From: Bacteroidales bacterium
GTDB taxonomy: Bacteria > Bacteroidota > Bacteroidia > Bacteroidales > G3-4614
Assembly: GCA_015061035.1 (NCBI GenBank)
Contig: SUXK01000001.1
Coordinates: 124,001 to 188,000, forward strand
DNA length: 64,000 nucleotides
Direction: 5' to 3'
The notes under the pieces are model-generated. The model was not told the origin of the DNA, made no database searches, and saw only the letters and a program-made list of their open reading frames with translations. Shown in pieces: positions 24,306-31,966 of this stretch (position 1 is its first letter; every line of letters begins with the position of its first letter). Position numbers and translations under genes: made by a program.

Positions 24306-24558
24306 AAATGTCTGAAAGACTATAATCTCTTTTAAATAAATTTTTAATAAACTTTTTGACCGCAAAAAGTTACTTGCCCTATGTCGCACAGAGTACTGTG
24401 CTTCTCGTTTTAAGGCACAAACTAACATTAGTTAATTTTAATTACCTTGTAATTACCTTAAAATGCCCGTCACCCGTATAAAACAGTCATTCACCTTTTT
24501 GTTCGGGAGTTTTCACTCTGTTTTATAATGGTGCGGTATTATTTGAAAGTTAGTTCAT
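24306..24558 (+). repeat. CRISPR leader, copy 2
   Basis: Direct repeat of 23670-23924. The hairpin AACTTTTT/AAAAAGTT is at 24350-24371 and the inverted repeat TATAAAACAG/CTGTTTTATA at 24477-24486 and 24518-24527 with the same 31-base spacing. A stretch of over 40 bases leading into the TTTTTGTTCGGGAG block is identical to leader 1, while the structured element inside (copy D) has diverged with most pairing kept. Confidence 0.85.
24382..24465 (+). repeat. Structured interspersed element, copy D (inside leader 2)
   Basis: Third hairpin GCACAG/CTGTGC (24386-24401) is perfect, outer stem CGTTTTAAGG/CCTTAAAATG (24406-24415 with 24456-24465) pairs throughout with one G-U, first hairpin AATTAC/GTAATT (24440-24454) is perfect, and a second hairpin can form as AACTAA/TTAGTT. 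Confidence 0.7.
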
Positions 24559-24988
24559 GTTGTTCTACCTCTTCAAACAAGGGGCTTCTACAACTCAAGA
24601 TGAAAGGCGATGCTTCGGCAGAGGTTGTCATACCCCATCAAATAAGGGGCTTCTACAACCACAGCGCATGGGTGTATTGCTACAACGTGTTGTTCTACCC
24701 CATCAAATAAGGGGCTTCTACAACCTTCCAGAGGAAGAGAAATTAGCATATATAGTTGTTCTACCCCTTCAAATAAGGGGCTTCTACAACATAAAGCAGG
24801 AATAGAAGTTCAACAAATTCGTTGTTCTACCCCATCAAATAAGAGGCTTCTACAACTGGAGAAGTTGTACGAAAGTTTGGGAGTAAGTTGTCATACCCCT
24901 TCAAATAAGGGGCTTCTACAACAAAAAAAGCGTAGCAGTAAGTCTTTATTAAGTTGTCATACCCCTTCAAATAAGGGGCTTCTACAAC
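24559..24988 (+). CRISPR. Type VI-B CRISPR array 2 (7 repeats, 6 spacers)
   Basis: Repeats of 36 bases start at 24559, 24624, 24689, 24755, 24821, 24887 and 24953; spacers are 29, 29, 30, 30, 30 and 30 bases. Two repeat versions are mixed: GTTGTTCTACC and GTTGTCATACC (repeats 2, 6, 7); some carry CCATC in place of CCTTC in the loop side. The leader-proximal repeat is CCTCTTCAAACAAGGGG. The array is transcribed towards cas13b, which is on the opposite strand and ends 70 bases beyond the last repeat. Confidence 0.97.
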
Positions 24989-25057
24989 GTGGTGTTAATA
25001 GAATATTGTTAATCAATATTTTATGATGTAATTTGCTTTAAAAATACTATTTATATT

Positions 25058-28000
25058 CTAATTTGTTAGTTTCTTTGACTCTTTTTCTAATATATCTTTA
25101 AGTGATTCTGCTACTTCGGGCATATTGTCGTAGTTAACATCTTTTATTGTTGGGTAGTAGTTATGCGAGAAGGCATTTCTTATTAATCGTAAAATCTTTT
25201 TTTCTCCCTCTTCCATTTTAATGACATTTAATACATCCCCAAAGGTTATATGTTCAAGGTCTTTTAATTCTTTGTGCTTTTCTACAACTATTTTTTCAAT
25301 CATAAGAAGAGTTTCAAATACTTTGGGTCGAGAGCCATCGTAGTTGCTTAACTCATCTTCAAGAATATTCCTGTCAATTTCAACTTTTGTTCCATTGCTA
25401 AGCAACGAATCAATACGTAGGTCAAATATAAATTTTAAGAAATCGCCGTAGTTCTTTATCTTCAAATATTGTTGTTTAATGGTAAATTTCTTTCCCTCTT
25501 TTAGTGTTATTGTTGTCTTAAATTCTGGCATCTTATAATCAAAGAAGTTACTATTCTTGCCGTCAGTAATCATACTGAGTTTATAGCCAAAATCTTCTCT
25601 CATAATACCTTTTATAATGTCACATGCGAGTAGATACAAAAGCATATCTTGTACTTTGTAGCGTCTTAATATGCGTTCGTTATTATCCATTTTGCGATAT
25701 AGTGAGTTGAATTTCTCTTCAGTATCTCTATCCTTTATGGTATTTTTATTCTCGCCTTTATTATATCTCCTATTTCCTCTTCTATTCTCATTCTCTTTTT
25801 CCCTCTCTCTCTTCTTGAAACTATTGAGGGCATCGCTCTTGGCGATTGCTTCGCGTTCTGTTAGTGATAAATATTTATCTTTTTCGCTTAAACAAGAGTA
25901 GTGGCGTGGTAAACTATAAAATTGTTGACTATCATCTTTGAGAACATCTTGCATATATCTTGCAATAAGATATGTAACATTGCATTGCTCTTGTGCTATA
26001 ACATCTTCTAATATTGATTTACTTTTTAGATACTCTTTTATTGCTCTATCATATAATCCTCTTGGTAACTCAATGGGTTGGGTGGCATATCTTTGGGCAA
26101 GTTCTTTAAAGAACTTCTCATCTCTCTTTTCCCAGCGTTTGCGTTCAGTGTGTATAAAGGGGATAGTGGCTAAATCCATCTTCTTTATACATTTATCCAA
26201 ATATTCTCCTCTCAACTCAAGGTATATTTTATAAAAGGCAATAATATCTTTAGGCTCTTCTCCTAATACATATTCAAGGAATGGATGATTGTCTGATTCA
26301 TTTTTCCAATAACAAGCCTTTATGTTATCAAACATGTCATCCACCTCATCTAATGTTGAGCCTGATTCACTGCCGTTAAATGTTGCAAGTAGTGCTTGCA
26401 TTACATTATAGTTTTTGCTTGTTGGTTTATATTTTGCCTTGGGCATAAACATAACAATATCTTTTGCTAAGTACTGAGCCAACTCTCCTGTTCTTATCTC
26501 GGTATAGTCGCGTTTGCCATATTTAACTTCGCCATCTTCAATCTTTTTAAGTTTGCTATTAAACTGCTCCAAGCGTATTCTGTTCTCCTCTATCATCTCT
26601 CTGATTTGGGCTTTGGCATATTGCTCAATACCATCTCTCTCTGTTCCATTAAAGTAATCTTGTAGTTCGCGTGGGATGTCGCTCTTTTCAATGCCATACT
26701 CTTTGCTTATCATCTCAAAGTCACTTGTGGCATTGCCTGTTCTTGCAACTTTGCCTTCAGCAATGTCGTTAAATAGTTTTTTGTATCTCTCAACGCAATC
26801 TATTATAATCTTTTCGGTAAGACTCTTTTTCTCATCTTTAGTTAAAATGTGGTGGAAAATAAGAGCGGGTAACTCATAATTACTAATCCAGCAAATTGGT
26901 TGAATACAGTGTGCTCCACTCTCAATATCGGGGATGTATGCTCCATTGCGCATTGCTTTGCCGTGTGCTGAGTTAAAATATATACCTATTCTATTTCCGT
27001 TAAACAGATATTGGGGGTATTGATCGGTAATGTAGGGTTTTGTCTCTGCAGTATCAATCTTGGCATCTTCAAATTTTCTTATTAGTCCTCCCCACTTCTC
27101 CTCTTTTAATAACTCAATCTCGTTAATTCTTCCAAAACCGTTTAACTCCTTCTGTAAAATTCTTACGTGGGTATCTCCGTCAACACAGGTTTTGTCATAG
27201 AATTTATATCTGTATTTACCTAACGATAGTTGAAAACGAATCTTCTCAAAAACTTTTCTGTTGTCGATGTATTGTAGTGCAAGAGTTGCAAATCGGTCGC
27301 TATGTCTCATTAGTAAAACCTCCTCGCCAGTTGTCTCTGATTTAGTTCTAAATCTTTTTTGCTCCTCTTTAGAGATGATTTCAAAAAGTTCTTTTGGGCA
27401 TTTTCCTAACTCGTTGAACATATCCATAGCAATAGTTATCTCGTTGCGTTCAACATCCATACGTCCACGAGGCAGTACTATTCTGTGGGCGCTAAATACC
27501 TCTCTAATGTATTTGCATTGTGCAGGAGTGAAGTCAAAATAGATATCTCTTCCCATGTAGCCTTGTTGGTCGAACAGCATAGATGCATATTTTTTCTCAA
27601 TAAGTTGGCATGCCAAAAATATCAATCCCATTTTGTTTAATCTTTCATTCTTGTCTTGAAGTGAGTATATGAAATTGGGATTTAATTTGGTACTCCTCTT
27701 GCCATCTATAGTCTGTGTGCGATACCTACCTTTGGTTAAGAATTCTAACTCGGTGGATAATCCAAAACGCTCTTTAATAACACGAGCCGATGCTGTGAAT
27801 ATTTGGTTAAGGTCATTCGCAACACTCATCTCTGCGTTTAGAAACTCCTTGTTTTCGTGTCGTTTGTCAATAAATACGTAATGGGTAAACTTGTCACGAT
27901 AGTAGGTAATAACTTTGGCCCAATTTTTAATAACCTTTGCCAATAACTCTGGGCTCTTTACGTTCTCTTTGCTCTTCTTACGCAAATCCTCAACGGCAGG

Positions 28001-28231
28001 TCTAAAAAGGGGTAAATGCTTATATATGAGTTTTTCAATACGAATCTTCTCCTCGGGATGACCTTTTGTAGTTAATACCCTAAGGAGTTGCATGTCTTCT
28101 ATTTTGCTCTCTTTGTTGTCTTCTCCCTCTTGAATTCCAGAGATTTTTGAGATGTAACATAGCGTTTCGTACATGTTGTGGCGAGCCATATTGTAGTACG
28201 CCGCAAAGTGTGATTGTTCTTTAATTGTCAT
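25058..28231 (-). CDS. cas13b: CRISPR-associated RNA-guided ribonuclease Cas13b (type VI-B effector)
   Basis: A 1057-residue single effector that uses a crRNA to bind and cut RNA and can then cut bystander RNA. Both HEPN nuclease motifs (RxxxxH) are present at the two ends, as in Cas13b: RDKFTH at 112-117 and RNAFSH at 1018-1023. The near-terminal position of both HEPN domains, the Lys/Arg-rich middle (KKREREKENENRRGNRRYNKGEN, about residues 790-815) and the adjacent 36-base GTTG...CAAC repeats identify subtype VI-B rather than VI-A or VI-D. Its size is slightly below the usual 1100-1200 residues. No csx27 or csx28 gene and no cas1/cas2 are next to it; the flanking genes are housekeeping. The gene is convergent with array 2. 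Its upstream region holds a palindrome that contains the last bases of the repeat. Confidence 0.97.
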   Translation of the reverse strand: MTIKEQSHFAAYYNMARHNMYETLCYISKISGIQEGEDNKESKIEDMQLLRVLTTKGHPEEKIRIEKLIYKHLPLFRPAVEDLRKKSKENVKSPELLAKVIKNWAKVITYYRDKFTHYVFIDKRHENKEFLNAEMSVANDLNQIFTASARVIKERFGLSTELEFLTKGRYRTQTIDGKRSTKLNPNFIYSLQDKNERLNKMGLIFLACQLIEKKYASMLFDQQGYMGRDIYFDFTPAQCKYIREVFSAHRIVLPRGRMDVERNEITIAMDMFNELGKCPKELFEIISKEEQKRFRTKSETTGEEVLLMRHSDRFATLALQYIDNRKVFEKIRFQLSLGKYRYKFYDKTCVDGDTHVRILQKELNGFGRINEIELLKEEKWGGLIRKFEDAKIDTAETKPYITDQYPQYLFNGNRIGIYFNSAHGKAMRNGAYIPDIESGAHCIQPICWISNYELPALIFHHILTKDEKKSLTEKIIIDCVERYKKLFNDIAEGKVARTGNATSDFEMISKEYGIEKSDIPRELQDYFNGTERDGIEQYAKAQIREMIEENRIRLEQFNSKLKKIEDGEVKYGKRDYTEIRTGELAQYLAKDIVMFMPKAKYKPTSKNYNVMQALLATFNGSESGSTLDEVDDMFDNIKACYWKNESDNHPFLEYVLGEEPKDIIAFYKIYLELRGEYLDKCIKKMDLATIPFIHTERKRWEKRDEKFFKELAQRYATQPIELPRGLYDRAIKEYLKSKSILEDVIAQEQCNVTYLIARYMQDVLKDDSQQFYSLPRHYSCLSEKDKYLSLTEREAIAKSDALNSFKKREREKENENRRGNRRYNKGENKNTIKDRDTEEKFNSLYRKMDNNERILRRYKVQDMLLYLLACDIIKGIMREDFGYKLSMITDGKNSNFFDYKMPEFKTTITLKEGKKFTIKQQYLKIKNYGDFLKFIFDLRIDSLLSNGTKVEIDRNILEDELSNYDGSRPKVFETLLMIEKIVVEKHKELKDLEHITFGDVLNVIKMEEGEKKILRLIRNAFSHNYYPTIKDVNYDNMPEVAESLKDILEKESKKLTN

Positions 28232-28310
28232 AATGTGATATTTTAATTAATAATTATTTTAACTGTTTATGTATGGGTAATAGTATAACTATCCTTTTCT
28301 ATATTTTTTT

Positions 28311-28334
28311 CTTCTACAACTTATTGATAAGTTG
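28311..28334. promoter_or_regulatory. Palindrome overlapping a repeat-like 10-mer upstream of cas13b
   Basis: CAACTTAT/ATAAGTTG (28317-28334, 2-base loop) is a perfect 8-bp inverted repeat, about 85 bases before the cas13b start. The overlapping CTTCTACAAC (28311-28320) equals the last 10 bases of the CRISPR repeat. It could be an operator or an RNA pairing site; function is unproven. Confidence 0.4.
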
Positions 28335-28386
28335 CAATTTAACTCATCTCTAAATTTATTAAAGTAGTGAAGGTGAGGAGATGATT

Positions 28387-29655
28387 CTAATTTACGGAAA
28401 GACATCTTCCTGTTCCAATCAAACGGTCGTAACGTTCGCCAGGAACACGATGGTAAACATTTACCCTATACTCGTTTTGAGTCTCATATCTGTTACCTTC
28501 AATAACAGATGCTTTACCAACGCTTTCGCCTTTGGGTACGAATAGGTATTGGTAGTTGTATGCACCCTGTTTTAATAGCATAAACTTCTCAAACATCCCT
28601 GTTTGAGGGTTGCGTAACATGCGGTTGTTGTCGCTAAAACGATATTCGCTTAACTCTCCGTCAATATATATATCACCTTCAGGGAGTAGCATCTCGCTTG
28701 CATCAAGTGTGAAGTGTACAACAAAATAGTCTGCCTGAATATGGCTATCCTCTTCAAAGTCTGTTTCACGAATAACATATCGCCCGTGCTGAGTCTCATC
28801 GTAAGAGTAAACTCGGCTCTCTCTTGGGTAGTCACGCTCTAATATGGCGTGGTAGTAGGGATCGTAGTGGGTGAGCACATCAACCCCCATACCCTTATAT
28901 TCGGTGCTGACCATCTCAAAACGGCGATACTCATTCCCTGCATCAAAAATCAAATCTTTGTTATGTTCATAAACAATCTCATTCTTATTAAAGTATTGTG
29001 GAGATTGAACAAACGCCATATTGTCGAGGCGATTGTTCTGCATAACATAAATTTTTAAGTCGTTAACGGGGTTAACAATATTGTAGTCGCTACGGTCAAT
29101 CCTGAACGATACCTGTTGGTAGTTATCGGCAAACCCTTTATCTGTTCTTGAACTTGCCGAGCAGTTTACCTTAACAGCCTCTTCGCTTACCATAAAACAT
29201 GCATAAAGAATAGGTCGTTCCCTTTGGTTTTGCGGATATACCACAACTGCATAATTACCCGACACTTTGAACTGAACATCATCGTTTGGCAGAGTAATGT
29301 TGTAGTTTACATAGTTTTGGAAAGTATTAAATGATAAATCCCAATCATAAACCTCTTGAATGTCAAAGCCATCGATATACTCAATGGTTGATAGCATAGA
29401 GGGTTGCCAGTTTGCGTTACAATGAACAATGCTATAACTTAAATCTTGATGTTCGTCTTCAAACAAATCAAACGAAATGTTTATATAATCATCAGAGTTA
29501 AGGCGTATAACGGTAGGGTACATAAACCCGTTGCCCGATTCAACCTTAAGCGAGTGGACTCTGCTATCTAAACTTGCAGTTCTGTATGGTTTGTTTTGAG
29601 CAACTGCAACGTTGCATACAATCCAAAAACTAAATATTATATATAAGTATCTCAT
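28387..29655 (-). CDS. DUF5103 protein (type IX secretion system plug-like)
   Basis: A 422-residue exported protein; MRYLYIIFSFWIVCNVAVAQ is a signal peptide with a cut after residue 20. The body matches the Bacteroidota DUF5103 family: PYRTASLDSRVHSLKV, then IVHCNANWQPS, ADNYQQVSFRID and the final YQYLFVP with EGNRYETQNEYRVNVYHR. Relatives are described as plug proteins of the SprA translocon in the type IX secretion system, or as proteins carrying that domain. This fits the presence of T9SS cargo tails elsewhere in the window. It lies 155 bases upstream of cas13b on the same strand but is probably independent of it. The function is assigned by family only. Confidence 0.8.
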   Translation of the reverse strand: MRYLYIIFSFWIVCNVAVAQNKPYRTASLDSRVHSLKVESGNGFMYPTVIRLNSDDYINISFDLFEDEHQDLSYSIVHCNANWQPSMLSTIEYIDGFDIQEVYDWDLSFNTFQNYVNYNITLPNDDVQFKVSGNYAVVVYPQNQRERPILYACFMVSEEAVKVNCSASSRTDKGFADNYQQVSFRIDRSDYNIVNPVNDLKIYVMQNNRLDNMAFVQSPQYFNKNEIVYEHNKDLIFDAGNEYRRFEMVSTEYKGMGVDVLTHYDPYYHAILERDYPRESRVYSYDETQHGRYVIRETDFEEDSHIQADYFVVHFTLDASEMLLPEGDIYIDGELSEYRFSDNNRMLRNPQTGMFEKFMLLKQGAYNYQYLFVPKGESVGKASVIEGNRYETQNEYRVNVYHRVPGERYDRLIGTGRCLSVN

Positions 29656-29680
29656 TTCTTTTTATTAAACAAACAAACCT

Positions 29681-29846
29681 GCGGGTAAGTGAATACAATA
29701 CTAAATTATTAGAGTATTGTTGAGCAGATTAATAAATGAATGCTTGTTAACTAACAAAGTTGCGAGTAAGCGAATACATTACCAAACTTGTTTGAGTATT
29801 GTTGAGCGAGAGCAAGTTCAACAAGCGAATGCTTGTTAACTAACAA
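29681..29846. repeat. Imperfect tandem duplication of about 80 bases
   Basis: 29681-29757 and 29762-29846 share GCGRGTAAG, GAATACA, GAGTATTGTTGAGC and TGAATGCTTGTTAACTAACAA-like blocks in the same order; the second has about 8 extra bases (AGCAAGTTCA). It lies between folB and the DUF5103 gene. Confidence 0.7.
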
Positions 29847-29851
29847 CTCCC

Positions 29852-30205
29852 TTACCATTTTACCATGACCGAAGCACCAGTAACGTTGCCTGAGATTGGA
29901 GGCTTAACCTTTATTATTTCAACCTCTCCGCCCTCTATTGAGGTGAAGTTTGCTTTAATGGCATTCATTATTCTATATGCTACGCACTCTAACAAGTTTG
30001 ATGGAGTACTCATTTCACACTTTACAACATCGTAAATGTCAGCATAGTTTATAGTGTCGCTAACTGAGTCGCTTTCGGCGGCTTTTGATATATCAAATTT
30101 AACCTTAATTCTTACAATATAGTCGTTACCAACTCTTCGCTCTTGCTTACAAACGCCGTGGTAAGCATGAATCCTTATCTCTTTAAGTTCAATATAACTC
30201 TCCAT
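29852..30205 (-). CDS. folB: Dihydroneopterin aldolase FolB
   Basis: FolB converts dihydroneopterin to 6-hydroxymethyl-dihydropterin and glycolaldehyde in folate synthesis. The 117-residue length is typical. Visible signatures are the N-terminal IELKEIRIHAYHGVCKQERRVG, SDTINYADIYDVV, the ESVAYRI-like LLECVAYRI, and the C-terminal VKPPISGNVTGASV. The substrate-binding glutamate lies in LLECV and the catalytic lysine in IIKVKPP. The cytoplasmic protein is encoded alone, divergent from the nqr operon. A minus-strand TATATTTG at 30258-30265 is a likely -7 element. Confidence 0.95.
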   Translation of the reverse strand: MESYIELKEIRIHAYHGVCKQERRVGNDYIVRIKVKFDISKAAESDSVSDTINYADIYDVVKCEMSTPSNLLECVAYRIMNAIKANFTSIEGGEVEIIKVKPPISGNVTGASVMVKW

Positions 30206-30592
30206 ACTTGGTAATTATCAATCACTTTCACAAACTTACTAAATAAATTCAATACTTCAAATATAGTATATAGGTAAAAAAGAATATTTTTTTTGTTTTG
30301 ATTAACTAAAAATCTAAAGGTTTAAGATTAAAAAATAGTAGTTGGGAAGTTTGAATATCAAAATGTATATAAAACGAACAATAAATTATCATTATGATAC
30401 CTCTCATTCTATTTTTGTAGAAAACCGATTTTTGCGCAATTTCTGAAAAATGAGTAGAATGTACTTCGTTTGTTAATCGCAAACGTACGAAAATCAATTA
30501 ATTACAATATTAAAGATTTTTTTCTTTAATTATTATATATAATATAACAAAAAGTTGTAACTTTGCACTCGGTAAAAAATCCGTTGTAGAAA
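30206..30592. promoter_or_regulatory. Divergent promoter region between folB and nqrA
   Basis: Contains a minus-strand TATATTTG (30258-30265) towards folB and a plus-strand TAACTTTG (30558-30565) towards nqrA, both exact TAnnTTTG matches but without a clear TTTG partner. The 290 bases between them are AT rich; a 63-codon minus-strand frame there looks like chance. Confidence 0.55.
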
Positions 30593-31942
30593 ATGGCAGA
30601 TTTAGTAAAAATAAAAAGAGGATTGGATATTCCATTGGTTGGAGAGGCTGAGAAAACCATACAAGAGGCACCTAAAGCCGAAATGTATGCAATTATCCCT
30701 GATGACTTTCATGGAGTAGTTCCAAAAATATTAGTTAAGAGTGGTGATGCTGTAAAGGCGGGAACACCACTTATGTGCGATAAAAATCGCCCAGAGGTAA
30801 ACTTTGTATCTCCTGTTAGTGGAACAGTTGAGGCAGTAAATCGTGGCGAGCGTCGTAAAGTGTTGGAAATAGTAGTAAAATCGGATGGCAAGTTTGAGAG
30901 TGTAGAGTTTGAGAAACTTGATGCAAAGAAAATGGATGCTCAAGCAATCAAAGAGACTCTATTGCAAAGCGGACTATTTGCATTTATCAAGCAACGTCCA
31001 TACGATGTAATTGCAAATCCCGAGGTGGCACCTCGCGATATATTTGTAACAGCGTTTGATTCGGCACCATTAGCACCCGAGTTCGAATTTGTTGCAAAAG
31101 ATGAGGAGGCTGCACTACAAGCAGGAGTTGATGTGCTTGCAAAACTAACAAACGGAAAAGTGTATGTTGGTGTAAACGCAACAAGTCAGATAAAACTCAA
31201 TGGATGTGAGGTAGTGAAATTCCAAGGCGCTCACCCTGCAGGAAACGTAGGTGTGCAAATAGCAAACATTGCACCAATAAGCAAAGGTGAGGTGGTTTGG
31301 ACAATCTCTGCATTTGATTTGCTTTTGATTGGACGTTTGTTTACAACAGGTAAACTCGATTTTACTCGCATTATTACCCTTGCTGGTTCAGAGGTTGAGG
31401 CTCCTAAATATGTTAAAACTACAATGGGAGCATCAATAGCGTCAGTAATCACTGGTAACGTTAAGAAAGCGGACCACAACCAACGTATAATATCAGGTAA
31501 CGTTCTTACTGGAACAAAAGTTTCGGCACAAGATTACCTTCGTGCTTATTCTTCTCAAATAACAATAATTCCAGAGGGAGATGATTGCAACGAGTTTGTT
31601 GGATGGGCAACTCCCGGATGCGGAAAATTCAGTGTAAGTCGCACATTTGGCTCATGGTTGTTTGGTAAGAATAAAAAATATAACATTGATGCACGTCTTC
31701 GCGGAGGAGAGCGTGGTATTATAATGTCGGGTGAGTACGATAGTGTATTCCCAATGGATATACTTCCCGAGTTCTTGGTAAAAGCAGTAATAGCATTCGA
31801 TATAGATAAGATGGAGAATCTTGGAATCTACGAGGTTGCTCCCGAAGATTTTGCTCTATGTGAGTTTGTTGATACATCAAAACTCCCATTGCAACAAATA
31901 ATTCGTAACGGATTGGATGCTCTAATGAAAGAGATGAACTAA
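30593..31942 (+). CDS. nqrA: Na+-translocating NADH:quinone reductase subunit A
   Basis: First gene of the complete nqr operon. NqrA is the membrane-attached subunit that contributes to ubiquinone/menaquinone binding. The 449-residue length and the opening VKIKRGLDIPLVG (the family's KIKKGLDLPI-type start), HGVVPKILVKSGDAVKAGTPL barrel-sandwich segment, and FIKQRPYDVIANPEVAPRDIFVTAFDSAPLAPE are characteristic. The conserved GNVLTG and SRTFGSW segments lie in the C-terminal half. It starts about 28 bases after a -7 element (TAACTTTG at 30558-30565), so its leader is short. NqrB follows after 24 bases. Confidence 0.97.
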   Translation: MADLVKIKRGLDIPLVGEAEKTIQEAPKAEMYAIIPDDFHGVVPKILVKSGDAVKAGTPLMCDKNRPEVNFVSPVSGTVEAVNRGERRKVLEIVVKSDGKFESVEFEKLDAKKMDAQAIKETLLQSGLFAFIKQRPYDVIANPEVAPRDIFVTAFDSAPLAPEFEFVAKDEEAALQAGVDVLAKLTNGKVYVGVNATSQIKLNGCEVVKFQGAHPAGNVGVQIANIAPISKGEVVWTISAFDLLLIGRLFTTGKLDFTRIITLAGSEVEAPKYVKTTMGASIASVITGNVKKADHNQRIISGNVLTGTKVSAQDYLRAYSSQITIIPEGDDCNEFVGWATPGCGKFSVSRTFGSWLFGKNKKYNIDARLRGGERGIIMSGEYDSVFPMDILPEFLVKAVIAFDIDKMENLGIYEVAPEDFALCEFVDTSKLPLQQIIRNGLDALMKEMN

Positions 31943-31966
31943 TAAGGAAAATTATTTGCACAGAGT

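Noticed and set aside
24528-24805. Open reading frames of 60-82 codons running through CRISPR array 2
   Set aside because: They are translations of the repeats themselves (recurring NKGLLQP-like peptide) and have no independent start signal or conservation.
28232-28386. A small csx27/csx28-type gene next to cas13b
   Set aside because: The 155-base gap has no membrane-protein reading frame on either strand, and the next gene is a recognisable DUF5103.
30306-30497. A 63-codon minus-strand frame between folB and nqrA
   Set aside because: AT-rich chance frame with no recognisable motif, in the divergent promoter region.
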